Positions 1 to 7,361 of a stretch of 64,000 nucleotides of DNA are shown piece after piece. The notes below the pieces were generated by a model, which did no database searches, was not told the origin of the DNA, and was given only the letters and a program-made list of their open reading frames with translations. The translations under genes were made by a program, and so were the position numbers. Numbering within the stretch: position 1 is the first letter of the stretch; each line of letters opens with the position of its first letter. The stretch spans positions 46,016 to 110,015 of the forward strand of contig NZ_FNCG01000021.1 of NCBI RefSeq assembly GCF_900100945.1, given 5' to 3'. This stretch comes from Mucilaginibacter gossypii. Its GTDB lineage: Bacteria; Bacteroidota; Bacteroidia; Sphingobacteriales; Sphingobacteriaceae.

Positions 1-1
1 C

Positions 2-298
2 AACCGCGTATTGGACATGTACGAGATCCGTGATTTTGCTGATGAAATGCATATCCATCCTACCCATTTGAGCAATACTATTAAACTCACCACAGGCAAA
101 CATCCCTGTTTCTTTTTCGAGGAAAAAATCATGGGGATTGCCAAAACCATGCTGCAGGAAAACAAGGTCAGTGTAGCCGAAATAGCTAACCGGCTTACTT
201 TTGATCCATCAAACTTTACCAAGTTTTTTAAGCGTTTTGAGGGAATTACACCAAAACAGTATCGTGAACAGTGGCTGGTAAGGAACCTTGATTTATAG
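2..298 (+). CDS. AraC-family regulator, C-terminal DNA-binding domain (5' end outside window)
   Basis: The reading frame is open to the left edge, so this is the C-terminal ~98 residues of a larger protein. They form a complete AraC/XylS DNA-binding domain with two helix-turn-helix units. The first lies around FADEMHIHPTHLSNTIK. The second is in VAEIANRLTFDPSNFTKFFK, followed by the family's typical RFEGITPKQYRE ending. The sensor domain is not visible, so ligand and targets are unknown. The next gene is on the opposite strand about 250 bp away, so this is the last gene of its transcript. Family assignment is firm; specificity cannot be judged. Confidence 0.9.
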   Translation, partial: NRVLDMYEIRDFADEMHIHPTHLSNTIKLTTGKHPCFFFEEKIMGIAKTMLQENKVSVAEIANRLTFDPSNFTKFFKRFEGITPKQYREQWLVRNLDL

Positions 299-393
299 GA
301 CTGGAGGATTAAAGGATACGTACATATTTATAAAACCGATCTCCAAAATATGCTTAATAATCAATGATCTATAAATGTATCATTATAAGCATG

Positions 394-462
394 GCATAGC
401 AATCGCATACTATACAGAGCAACTATACCTCTATGCGATTCCCACGCTACGCTCGCAATGCT
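394..462. repeat. Intergenic palindromic (REP-like) sequence
   Basis: A perfect 9-bp inverted repeat (AATCGCATA at 401-409, TATGCGATT at 432-440) sits inside a larger imperfect palindrome (GCATAGC at 394 against a GCTAT at 460). It lies between convergent genes. It resembles short dispersed palindromes of Bacteroidota intergenic DNA; no second copy was recognised in this window. Confidence 0.4.
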
Positions 463-550
463 ATATTTTCTCTATTCTATGACGGTTTTTTAAAGCGGGA
501 GATAAAGCTGACTAATAATATATTATGGATAAAATATAAAGCAAATTTTA

Positions 551-760
551 TTAACGCCTGCTGTTATCCCTGAAGTTTTGAGTACGTACGGCAATTTGTT
601 CTAAAGTAAGTTCGCCGTATTTTTTAGCGCGATCTGCCCATTCGGGGGCGTTGTCAACCAGGTTATCGATAATTGATTTACCGTCGGGTCCTTTTTTGGT
701 TACGTAATTTATTCCGTAAGCAACTGCAGCACCTATAGCAAGAGTTTTGATAAAGCCCAT
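551..760 (-). CDS. Small conserved hypothetical protein with N-terminal glycine/alanine-rich hydrophobic segment
   Basis: A 69-residue protein. It begins MGFIKTLAIGAAVAYGINYV, a short hydrophobic stretch as in YtxH-type small proteins, followed by a charged helical C-terminus rich in Lys, Glu and Arg. I do not recognise a functional family. The hydrophobic start suggests membrane association, but it is short for a full transmembrane helix. The ATG at 760 lies about 100 bp from the probable start of the divergent YdcF-type gene, so the two likely share an intergenic control region. That it is a real gene is inferred from a clean start and protein-like composition. Confidence 0.65.
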   Translation of the reverse strand: MGFIKTLAIGAAVAYGINYVTKKGPDGKSIIDNLVDNAPEWADRAKKYGELTLEQIAVRTQNFRDNSRR

Positions 761-863
761 AATTTATTTTTCTTTTCTGATATATGACAATGATAATGCC
801 AGTTTGTTACTTCACCTGATAAAAGCTTCTATATTTGAAGTACTTAAACACCATAACCGCCAT

Positions 864-1613
864 ATGTTTTTTATTTTTTCAAAAGTTCTTTCGTTTTTAA
901 TGAATTTGCTTCTATGGGTATTCGCAATTTTATTGATCGCTCTTTTTTCAAAGAACGTAAAACGTAAACGGAAATTTTTGCTTGCAGGTATTATTGTGCT
1001 TTATATTTTCTCTAATTCATTGTTACTTAACCTGGTTAGCTGGTGCTGGGATATCAGGGATATTGCTGTACCAGCCGATAAAAAGTATGCTTGTGCTATA
1101 GTGCTGGGTGGTTTTAGCTCGGATGATGGCAATGGCGGCGGTTTCTTTAACTCTGCTGCTGATAGGTTTATCCAGGGTGTTCGTTTGCAAAAAACAGGTA
1201 AAGTTAGCCATCTTCTTATCACAGGAGGAAACGGGCTTTTGAGGCCATCGGGTTTTAGGGAGGCCGATTGGGTAAGGGAGCAACTTAGGGAAATGCAGGT
1301 TCCGGACAGTTGCGTACTAAGCGAACCGAAATCCCGCAATACCATTGAAAATGCTGCTTTTTCAAAAGAGCTATTGCAGCAGCATAAACTTAAAGCGCCA
1401 TATTTACTGGTTACCTCAGCATTTCATATGCGGCGTTCCCTGATGATATTTAAAAAACAGGGAGTTGACGTGGTTGCATACCCCTGCAATTTTTCCAGCC
1501 GCAGGTTTTCGGCATCTGCCGATGATTTCCTACCTAATGCAGGTGCTTTAGCAGGTTGGGGGACCTATATAAAGGAAGCCATCGGCTACGTGGTAACCCG
1601 TTATTTTAAGTGA
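864..1613 (+). CDS. YdcF/ElyC-family (DUF218) membrane protein
   Basis: A DUF218 protein of 249 residues. Two hydrophobic segments lie at the N-terminus (about 1-20 and 30-55). A DUF218 fold follows from about residue 77, starting with CAIVLGGF and containing LLITGGNG, a conserved Glu/Arg region (GFREADWVREQL) and the late VTSAFHMRRS motif. Relatives include E. coli SanA, ElyC and YdcF, linked to envelope integrity; the biochemical activity is not settled. I chose the ATG at 864 because longer in-frame starts (from 747) would overlap the divergent gene and lack a membrane-protein N-terminus. Its stop codon abuts, with no gap, the stop codon of the next gene on the other strand. Confidence 0.85.
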   Translation: MFFIFSKVLSFLMNLLLWVFAILLIALFSKNVKRKRKFLLAGIIVLYIFSNSLLLNLVSWCWDIRDIAVPADKKYACAIVLGGFSSDDGNGGGFFNSAADRFIQGVRLQKTGKVSHLLITGGNGLLRPSGFREADWVREQLREMQVPDSCVLSEPKSRNTIENAAFSKELLQQHKLKAPYLLVTSAFHMRRSLMIFKKQGVDVVAYPCNFSSRRFSASADDFLPNAGALAGWGTYIKEAIGYVVTRYFK

Positions 1614-1841
1614 TCAGCCTTGTTTAAGATGCCCTATATTTGGGGTAAAATCAGGCTCCCGGCGGTTATGTTTATTCCAATTGGCTATATCCACCATTCC
1701 GGGCGGCGTTTGATAATGATTTGGGTTGGCACCGCATCTTACAATAAATTTACCTTTAGCCTGTGCAATTACAGGCCTGCTGCCGCAGATAATGCAAGGC
1801 TCGCAAAAGATGGATACCTGAATTTTAATGGGTTCGCTCAT
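1614..1841 (-). CDS. Small Lar-like zinc-ribbon protein
   Basis: A 75-residue protein with a CxxC pair (CEPCIICG, about residues 13-20) and a later Cys (VRCGANPNH), ending in an ANWNKHNR motif. This pattern (Cys-rich start, then Cys/His, then a WN-x-R/H close) resembles the Lar restriction-alleviation / phage zinc-ribbon family. The second metal half-site here appears to be Cys plus His rather than two Cys. Function is unknown; the resemblance is by eye only. It is convergent with the YdcF-type gene, the two stop codons touching at 1613/1614. Confidence 0.6.
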   Translation of the reverse strand: MSEPIKIQVSIFCEPCIICGSRPVIAQAKGKFIVRCGANPNHYQTPPGMVDIANWNKHNRREPDFTPNIGHLKQG

Positions 1842-1909
1842 AATTAAACTAAGGTGCTATCTATCTCGTGAAAATTCAATACCAAGTAGTTGGTATTTTT
1901 ACCGGTATA

Positions 1910-2911
1910 TTACCGTTGTTCTTTAACAGGCTGGTGCATCATCAATTGTTCAATATCCTTTGCAATATCCCCCGGCTGCATTGCAAATTGAAGATATAAA
2001 AACCGCTCTCCCGGTACCACTACATCGGTACCGTTGTCCTTTATTTCCATGTTAAGTTTGCGATAGGTAAAATAAGGTTTGAGCCCCCTGATGGCTGTTA
2101 GTACGGCTGTTTCGTCCCAACTGTTGCGGCCGGTTGTGTTGTTGTCTTTTGTAAGCGCTATCTGGAAGGCGTCTTTTACCGGGCTATTTTTTATTGATGT
2201 ATTATTGATCAGGCGAATCCCTGTCAAGATTTTTTCACCTATTTCAAAACCGCTCAGAGTAATGGGAGTGGGCCAGTTTTTAAATACTTCCTGTGCCGAA
2301 GCGGCATCTACATTTACATTGTATTCGCTAAACGTTTTACCGTCGGTACCTATTCCTGTAGCCATGGATACCAGTTTTTTTACTTTCTTTTTCACCAGTT
2401 GTTCTCCATCCAGTTTGCTGTATTTATCAGCTCCCGACCGGAGCAGATCGGCCAGGTTGGTGAAAAATCCAACCGAAATAATAGTTACGCTGCCATCGGC
2501 TTGCTTTGCCAGCAACTTGCGGTAAAGTGCTACCGCTTCAACTGCCTGGCTGTTTGATTTTACGTTATGCGGGTATTTGGCAATAATAGCCTGGGCCCAT
2601 TGCTGTGCACAGTCTTTATTGGGCTTGTCTTTTTTTACAATACCTATGGGAATATTAGGCCTGCCAAAATAGGTGTTGATCACACTGATGGTTGGTGCGG
2701 TAGTTTCAAAGGCGTTGCATGATATAGTAGCTAATATTTGGGCCTCACCCTTGTCTGCAAAGGCATGCAGCATAGCCATGGCACCAACATCGTCATAATC
2801 TCCGGCAATATCCGTGTCGAAAATAACAGGAACAGGGCTGTGTTTTTGCGCTTTGACAAAGTTGAGGTGAAAAATGAATGCCAGGATGAGTAATGCTGAT
2901 TTGAATTTCAT
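1910..2911 (-). CDS. Exported inosine/uridine-preferring nucleoside hydrolase family protein
   Basis: A protein of 333 residues from the ATG at 2911; the longer frame would need a TTG at 2920. An N-terminal signal peptide (KFKSALLILAFIFHLNFVKA) precedes the mature chain, so the enzyme should be periplasmic or surface-exposed. The hallmark calcium-binding/catalytic cluster DTDIAGDYDD (Asp 32, 34, 38, 40, 41) is intact. The later region keeps a conserved Asp in NVNVDAASAQE. Family members cleave the N-glycosidic bond of nucleosides, releasing ribose and base. Export suggests scavenging of extracellular nucleosides or a related glycosidic substrate. It stands alone, so substrate cannot be inferred from neighbours. 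Confidence 0.85.
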   Translation of the reverse strand: MKFKSALLILAFIFHLNFVKAQKHSPVPVIFDTDIAGDYDDVGAMAMLHAFADKGEAQILATISCNAFETTAPTISVINTYFGRPNIPIGIVKKDKPNKDCAQQWAQAIIAKYPHNVKSNSQAVEAVALYRKLLAKQADGSVTIISVGFFTNLADLLRSGADKYSKLDGEQLVKKKVKKLVSMATGIGTDGKTFSEYNVNVDAASAQEVFKNWPTPITLSGFEIGEKILTGIRLINNTSIKNSPVKDAFQIALTKDNNTTGRNSWDETAVLTAIRGLKPYFTYRKLNMEIKDNGTDVVVPGERFLYLQFAMQPGDIAKDIEQLMMHQPVKEQR

Positions 2912-3051
2912 TGTATGCAATAAAATAAAAGGCAGTTAGGCCCAAAAAAGATGTATCGGCAAATAATTGGTTTATGAATGATCGGTAATTAAATCTCGCA
3001 TTATTTAATTACTTTGGCAAGTATTAATTTATAACGAACGACGCTAATCAA

Positions 3052-3789
3052 ATGACTTATTGCCTGGGAATTAAAGTTAAAGAGGGCTTATTGGCCATTG
3101 CCGATACTCGTATAACTTCGGGGACGGATACCACTGTAAAAAAGAAGATCACTATAGAACAAAAGGATCATTTTTCGCTGTTTATCATGACCAGCGGTTT
3201 GCGCTCGGTGCGTGATAAGGCCGTGATATATTTTAATGAATTATTGGAGACAGCCGAGTTTAATAAGATGTACAAGGCTGTGAATGCATTTGGCGAACAG
3301 GTAAAGCGTGCAGCACAAGAAGATAAAGTGTCGCTTGATGCCGCCGGGTTACGATTTGACCTGAATACCATTATTGGCGGACAATTGCGCGATGACGATG
3401 AACACAAGCTTTTTTTGCTATATCCCGAAGGGAATTGGGTGGAATTAGGGCAAGGGGCGCCATACGTGGTTATCGGTAATTCGGGGCATGGTAAAGCTAT
3501 CCTTAATCGCATCCTTAATGAAGATTCGAGCCTGAAACTGGCGCTTAAAACAGGTTTTCTTTCCTTCGATTCAACAAGGGTAAGCTCGAACAATGTCGAT
3601 TTTCCGATAGATGTGGCTGTTTATAAAAAGGATAGTTTCAATATTGTTGAGCAGCGTTATAACAAACAGGACCTTGAACATATCTCAATCCAATGGGCCG
3701 AGGAACTGAAACTGGCACTTGACCATATTTCGGAGGATTGGATGGATGCCACATTTAACAAATTAGAAGAATTAAAAACAGGAAGCTGA
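3052..3789 (+). CDS. Anbu-type (ancestral beta subunit) proteasome-like protease
   Basis: A 245-residue member of the predicted proteasome-type protease family (Anbu, COG3484), an Ntn-hydrolase related to HslV and 20S beta subunits. The start MTYCLGIKVKEGLLAIADTR matches the family, with Thr2 the expected nucleophile once Met1 is removed. A conserved ADTRITSG follows, and a GG segment (NTIIGGQLRDD) lies mid-protein. No ATPase partner is adjacent. It is 4 bp upstream of a transglutaminase-like gene, a pairing known for Anbu. The other usual partners (ATP-grasp and alpha-E proteins) are not in this window. Cytoplasmic; substrate unknown. Family assignment is strong. Confidence 0.9.
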   Translation: MTYCLGIKVKEGLLAIADTRITSGTDTTVKKKITIEQKDHFSLFIMTSGLRSVRDKAVIYFNELLETAEFNKMYKAVNAFGEQVKRAAQEDKVSLDAAGLRFDLNTIIGGQLRDDDEHKLFLLYPEGNWVELGQGAPYVVIGNSGHGKAILNRILNEDSSLKLALKTGFLSFDSTRVSSNNVDFPIDVAVYKKDSFNIVEQRYNKQDLEHISIQWAEELKLALDHISEDWMDATFNKLEELKTGS

Positions 3790-3793
3790 TAAC

Positions 3794-4642
3794 ATGAAGT
3801 TCGATGTGTTTACCCAAATGGAATATGTAGTACGGTCGCCGGGCACATTGATTTTAAACATACACGCATTACGCAGCCCAAATCAAACGGTAATAAGTGA
3901 AGAATTTGGCCTGGAACCCTATATCAAGTTTGAAGAACTGCAAACTCTGCAGGGCGAAAATCGTTTGGTGCGCTTTGATGTAAGTGCCGATACGCCCAAT
4001 GTTAAAGTTACCTACAAAGCTACGGTTGATAATTGTTATGAAATAACCGATTTCGGTAATTTACAGGAAACCCACGTTTCTGAGCTGCCCTCGCCGGTGC
4101 TGCCATATTTAAATCCAAGCCGCTATTGTCAGTCGGACAAATTATACCGCCTTGCACATAATATGTTCGGGCATGTTACCAACCCTTTTGAGCAGGTGGT
4201 TGAATTGACCAACTGGATCAATAAAAACGTACAATATTTAAGCGGATCAACCAATTCACAAACATCAGCTTTTGATACCGTTACCGAACAGGCCGGCGTT
4301 TGCCGCGATTTTGCACACTTAGGCATAGCCCTTTGCCGTGCGCTTACCATACCTGCCCGCTATTTTACAGGTTATGCCTATCACCTTAAGCCAGCCGATT
4401 TCCACGCCTGCTTTGAGGCTTATCTTGGTGGTAAGTGGATACTGTTTGATGCAACACGGCTGGTACCTTTAAACGGCCTTATTAAAATAGCTACCGGCCA
4501 TGATGCTGCCGACTCGGCCATAGCCAATATTTTTGGCGATGTTACTTTTACCACCATGCAGGTAAGTTGTGAACTTGCCGAAGACGGTTTTGTGCCCTTT
4601 TATTATATTGATGGGGAATTTAAGGGATTGTCATATTTGTAG
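3794..4642 (+). CDS. Bacterial transglutaminase-like cysteine protease family protein
   Basis: A 282-residue protein with an N-terminal beta-rich bacterial transglutaminase domain (about 1-100) and a transglutaminase-like core. The catalytic triad can be read: Cys170 (GVCRD), His204 (DFHAC) and Asp219 (LFDATR). No signal peptide is evident, so it is probably cytoplasmic. It follows the Anbu gene by 4 bp and is almost certainly co-transcribed. In other bacteria such proteins cluster with Anbu, ATP-grasp and alpha-E proteins in a predicted peptide synthesis or modification system. Whether this one cleaves or cross-links amide bonds is unknown. Confidence 0.9.
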   Translation: MKFDVFTQMEYVVRSPGTLILNIHALRSPNQTVISEEFGLEPYIKFEELQTLQGENRLVRFDVSADTPNVKVTYKATVDNCYEITDFGNLQETHVSELPSPVLPYLNPSRYCQSDKLYRLAHNMFGHVTNPFEQVVELTNWINKNVQYLSGSTNSQTSAFDTVTEQAGVCRDFAHLGIALCRALTIPARYFTGYAYHLKPADFHACFEAYLGGKWILFDATRLVPLNGLIKIATGHDAADSAIANIFGDVTFTTMQVSCELAEDGFVPFYYIDGEFKGLSYL

Positions 4643-4682
4643 CTTAGCCTGACCTTAACCCCTATGAAAAAGATATTTTTAC

Positions 4683-4718
4683 AAGTCTCCCTTTCCCGGG
4701 GGAGATTTAGAGGGGGCT
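4683..4718. repeat. Dispersed intergenic hairpin (CTCCC / GGGAG type), copy 1
   Basis: GTCTCCCTTTCCCGGGGGAGA-like sequence folds back on itself and is followed by a purine stretch. Similar C-rich/G-rich hairpins occur at about 21045-21110 and 38140-38170. All three lie directly downstream of a gene, so they may act as transcript-end structures. Confidence 0.45.
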
Positions 4719-5119
4719 TATCGTCTCCGCTTTTTTACCGGTACTTTTTTGTTTTCTCTTATAGCATAGATCCAGTTAATCGCCAGTACTGCTACACAGA
4801 TCAGTAACCCGAAAAACTCACGCACTTCTTCAATCCAGGGCTTTTCGGCTTTCATGGTTTGCACAAGACTTTCGGCATGATGGAACTTAAACCAGTCGAT
4901 CAGGCCGTTGTTATCAAATATCTTATAAATGGCATAACCTGTAAAAATGATTATGCCGGTTGCATAGCCAATGGGGTAAAATTCTTTTTTTGCTGCCAGG
5001 TAGCAAAACCAGGCACAATAAAGGTAAATGGGCATCCAAAGGTAAGGATCTGGATCGTTATACTGTAAACCTGCAAATGTGACAAAAAGTACAACCCATA
5101 TGATATTGAAGATCTTCAT
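4718..5119 (-). CDS. TMEM220-family small membrane protein
   Basis: A 133-residue integral membrane protein. Four hydrophobic segments are visible: the N-terminal IIWVVLFVTFAGL, then IYLYCAWFCYLAA, TGIIIFTGYAIY and LLICVAVLAINWIYA. The motif LQYNDPDPYLWMPIY after the first helix is characteristic of the TMEM220 family (transmembrane family 220), found in Bacteroidota and animals. Function is unknown. The C-terminus is very basic (KKVPVKKRRR). It is convergent with the transglutaminase gene and stands alone. Confidence 0.85.
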   Translation of the reverse strand: MKIFNIIWVVLFVTFAGLQYNDPDPYLWMPIYLYCAWFCYLAAKKEFYPIGYATGIIIFTGYAIYKIFDNNGLIDWFKFHHAESLVQTMKAEKPWIEEVREFFGLLICVAVLAINWIYAIRENKKVPVKKRRR

Positions 5120-5372
5120 AAGTAAAAAGCAATTGCAATAATTTATACTGGTTATGGTGCTTAATATACAGGTTAAGCAATGTTAAATATATGAAAATAT
5201 GTTTCAGTACTTAAATAAGGAAATAACAATTATTGGTACCCAGTACCGCCCAATGCATTATCAAAATTATATCCGCCTTAACATTAATTAAATATTGCTC
5301 AAACATTTTTTAACCTAATTCACTTCATCCTTTATAACTTTCGTAGCTGTATCTTTTAAATTGTTAGTGTAT

Positions 5373-6818
5373 ATGACTTTAACGCTTTACCATTTTACCA
5401 GAAAATACTCCGGAAGGTTAAGGATTATACTGCCGCTTTTACTGTTCATACTTTTCTGCAGCCAGCAAGTAGGGGCCCAGGTTAATATTTTTGACCTGCG
5501 TAAGCAAAAAGATACCATAACACGATTTTCAGATCCGCCGGTAAAACAGAAACGTTTTGGAAGGGCTGCTTTAGAGCTTGGCCTCGCCGAGATTGCGCCC
5601 TGGACATATGATCGCTATATAGTCAACGTTGATTACGCCCGGATTTCCTGGAAAACAACAGGTCATAACCTGAACCCGGGCAGTTGGACCTGGGACAATG
5701 ATCCGTTTCAAACCAACCAGTTTGGACATCCATATCACGGCAGCATGTTTTACAGCGCCTTCAGGAGTAATGGTTATAGTTTTTGGCAATCAGTACCGGC
5801 TACTATGGTGGGCAGTTACCTGTGGGAAACATTTGCCGAAAACCAGGCACCCGCCCCTAACGATTTTATCAACACCAGCTTTGGCGGCATAGTATTGGGC
5901 GAAATGACCTATCGACTATCAAATAAGATTATTAATAACCACCGCCGCGGTTTTAAACGGCAAGCCAGTGAGGTGCTGGGTTTTTTGGTTAACCCGATGA
6001 ATGGCCTTAACCGCATTATTGATGGAAAATGGGGAAAGGTTGTTGGGCCGGCAAATAGGTCGCAGGATGATTCATCAAAAGTGAGTGCAGAATTTGATCT
6101 GGGCGCGCGTAAGTTTAACAGCGGCAACCAGGGACTGTTGACCCACGGACGGTTTGGTTGGTTTGGCAGGGCGAAGCTGCTTTACGGCGCTTCAAACGAA
6201 AATTTGCACACACCTTTCAGCAATATTTCCATCACAGCCGAGTTTGGGAAAGACGATAGCAGTGCGGTTAATGTGATCAGTGTTTATGGATCTCTTGCAG
6301 GATGGGACGTTTCGTTATCGGATAGCGTGGAGAACCTGATCATCATATCAGCTAATTATGATTACATACGCAATGCTGCGTTCTTTTACGGAGGGCAAAG
6401 CGTAAAGGCTAATCTACTATCTGAATTTAAATTATTGAATGGCTTTAAAGTGAATACCGCGGTGGGTGCGGGGCTTATCATTTTAGGAGCCGCTCCCGAT
6501 CCCTACCTGTATAGAGGGCGCAATTATGATTACGGCTCGGGTTTTGCCATAAACGGCAGAGCTGGTTTTAATATAGGTAACAGATTTTATTATAGCATTA
6601 ATTATCGCGGTAGCTGGCTCATGACTATTAATGGTAATAAGTCGCATTATTTTTTACATACCATAACCAATGAGATAAGTTACCGCGTGTTAAAAGATCT
6701 CTCGATAAGTGCCGAACCCGGATATTTCAGGCTGGAAGGAAACTATAAAAATCACCCGGATGTAGACAAAACTTACCCGTACCTGCGGATCTCAACAAGG
6801 TACAGAGTTAACCTGTAA
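5373..6818 (+). CDS. DUF3943 outer-membrane-associated protein
   Basis: A 482-residue protein from the ATG at 5373; a TTG at 5361 would extend it by four residues. A hydrophobic N-terminal signal (IILPLLLFILFCSQQVGAQ) indicates export. The central part shows the DUF3943 pattern: GHPYHGSMFYSAFRSNGYSF, then SYLWETFAE and a GGIVLGEMTYR segment. The C-terminal half alternates hydrophobic and polar residues and ends in an aromatic/hydrophobic strand (YPYLRISTRYRVNL), as expected of a beta-barrel. Function is unknown; an outer-membrane location is inferred. A near-consensus -7 element (TAACTTTC) lies about 30 bp upstream. Confidence 0.8.
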   Translation: MTLTLYHFTRKYSGRLRIILPLLLFILFCSQQVGAQVNIFDLRKQKDTITRFSDPPVKQKRFGRAALELGLAEIAPWTYDRYIVNVDYARISWKTTGHNLNPGSWTWDNDPFQTNQFGHPYHGSMFYSAFRSNGYSFWQSVPATMVGSYLWETFAENQAPAPNDFINTSFGGIVLGEMTYRLSNKIINNHRRGFKRQASEVLGFLVNPMNGLNRIIDGKWGKVVGPANRSQDDSSKVSAEFDLGARKFNSGNQGLLTHGRFGWFGRAKLLYGASNENLHTPFSNISITAEFGKDDSSAVNVISVYGSLAGWDVSLSDSVENLIIISANYDYIRNAAFFYGGQSVKANLLSEFKLLNGFKVNTAVGAGLIILGAAPDPYLYRGRNYDYGSGFAINGRAGFNIGNRFYYSINYRGSWLMTINGNKSHYFLHTITNEISYRVLKDLSISAEPGYFRLEGNYKNHPDVDKTYPYLRISTRYRVNL

Positions 6819-6846
6819 GCTAAAAAAAAAGGATTGGAAAAATTTG

Positions 6847-6917
6847 ATGTCGCGGGCAGATTCGAACTGCCGTTTAGGGTATTGCGGACCCCCACCTATC
6901 CTCTCGGTCACGCGACT
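6847..6917 (-). tRNA. Unusual tRNA-Cys-like gene (anticodon GCA, C33, A1xA72 mismatch)
   Basis: The minus strand folds into a 71-nt cloverleaf with the same arm lengths as the canonical tRNA-Cys at 30095-30165. All stems are intact (D 3 bp, anticodon 5, T 5, acceptor 6 of 7). The T-loop TTCGAAT, D-loop GG and anticodon GCA are present, and the discriminator is U73, an identity element of tRNA-Cys. Two features are abnormal: position 33, nearly always U, is C (loop CCGCAAT), and the first acceptor pair is A1xA72, unpaired. Many stem positions differ from the canonical tRNA-Cys but remain paired, so this is not simple decay. No CCA is encoded. A run of nine T follows at 6830-6822 (minus strand). 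It lies about 50 nt downstream of a SAM-I riboswitch. Confidence 0.75.
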
Positions 6918-6969
6918 TGAAAACCATAAAAATTCACTTAATCAGATCGGTTGTGGGGTGTAGATATAA

Positions 6970-7078
6970 TTATCTCTCTCCCGTTTTGCACAGGAGCAGG
7001 AATTAGCACCTTTTACATTATGCGGATGTACAGGTTGCTAAGACGTCTTTGGGCCTTTCCCTCAGTCTTTCTTGATAA
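6970..7078 (-). ncRNA. SAM-I (S-box) riboswitch
   Basis: Read on the minus strand, the element has the S-box conserved parts in order. They are CTTATCAAGA opening P1; P2 (AAGAC 7069-7065 with GTCTT 7044-7040); the internal GAGGGA and GGCCC; AGCAACC; a P3 hairpin (TACAT/ATGTA); GGTGCTAATTCC; P4 (CTCCTG/CGGGAG); and GATAA closing P1. These are the binding-pocket and kink-turn landmarks of class I SAM riboswitches. No methionine or SAM gene follows: the next element is the tRNA-Cys-like gene at 6917-6847. I see no clear terminator or antiterminator stem in the 52-nt linker, so the mode of control is open. Confidence 0.92.
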
Positions 7079-7113
7079 GTTATTAAAAGAACACTTTGTC
7101 GTTGTTGACAATG

Positions 7114-7121
7114 CAAATATA
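7114..7121 (-). promoter_or_regulatory. Putative -7 promoter element for the riboswitch-tRNA transcript
   Basis: TATATTTG on the minus strand matches the Bacteroidota -7 consensus TAnnTTTG exactly. Transcription would begin about 30 nt before the riboswitch. No good -33 TTG is visible at the usual spacing, so this is moderate evidence. Confidence 0.5.
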
Positions 7122-7270
7122 ACAATAAATTATATAATTCCTATAGTTTTAGTAGTTTAATTGATATTTATTTCTTTTCCGTTCATTTTGAGGTAGATAA
7201 ATTTATTAATGCTGTCTCAGTCCATACTTTCTGGGAGTTTTCCGATAGAAATATTTTGAAAAAAAACTGA

Positions 7271-7302
7271 AATGGTCACCATTTAATCTGAAGTAGTCAC
7301 CA
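7271..7302. promoter_or_regulatory. Paired operator-like sites upstream of the SDR gene
   Basis: The octamer GTCACCAT occurs twice in direct orientation (7275-7282 and 7295-7302), 20 bp apart, about two helical turns. The first copy is the core of a 13-bp palindrome AATGGTCACCATT (arms 6 bp, central C). Such spacing suits a dimeric repressor or activator. The regulator is not identified; no regulator gene is adjacent. Confidence 0.45.
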
Positions 7303-7361
7303 TAATTTTCATTCCTAACTATTGCACCTTTGTATTGTTAAAACATTAAAAAAACATCACA

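Noticed and set aside
1001..1345. Minus-strand frames inside the YdcF-type gene
   Set aside because: They are shadows of a well-supported gene and have no recognisable motifs.
6847..6917. Interpretation as a decayed tRNA pseudogene
   Set aside because: All stems except the terminal acceptor pair are intact, and several pairs show compensating changes against the canonical tRNA-Cys; decay would leave unpaired positions scattered through the stems.
6951..7160. Plus-strand frame of 69 codons between DUF3943 and the SDR gene
   Set aside because: It lies across the riboswitch and its promoter on the opposite strand, and its sequence has no protein-like features.
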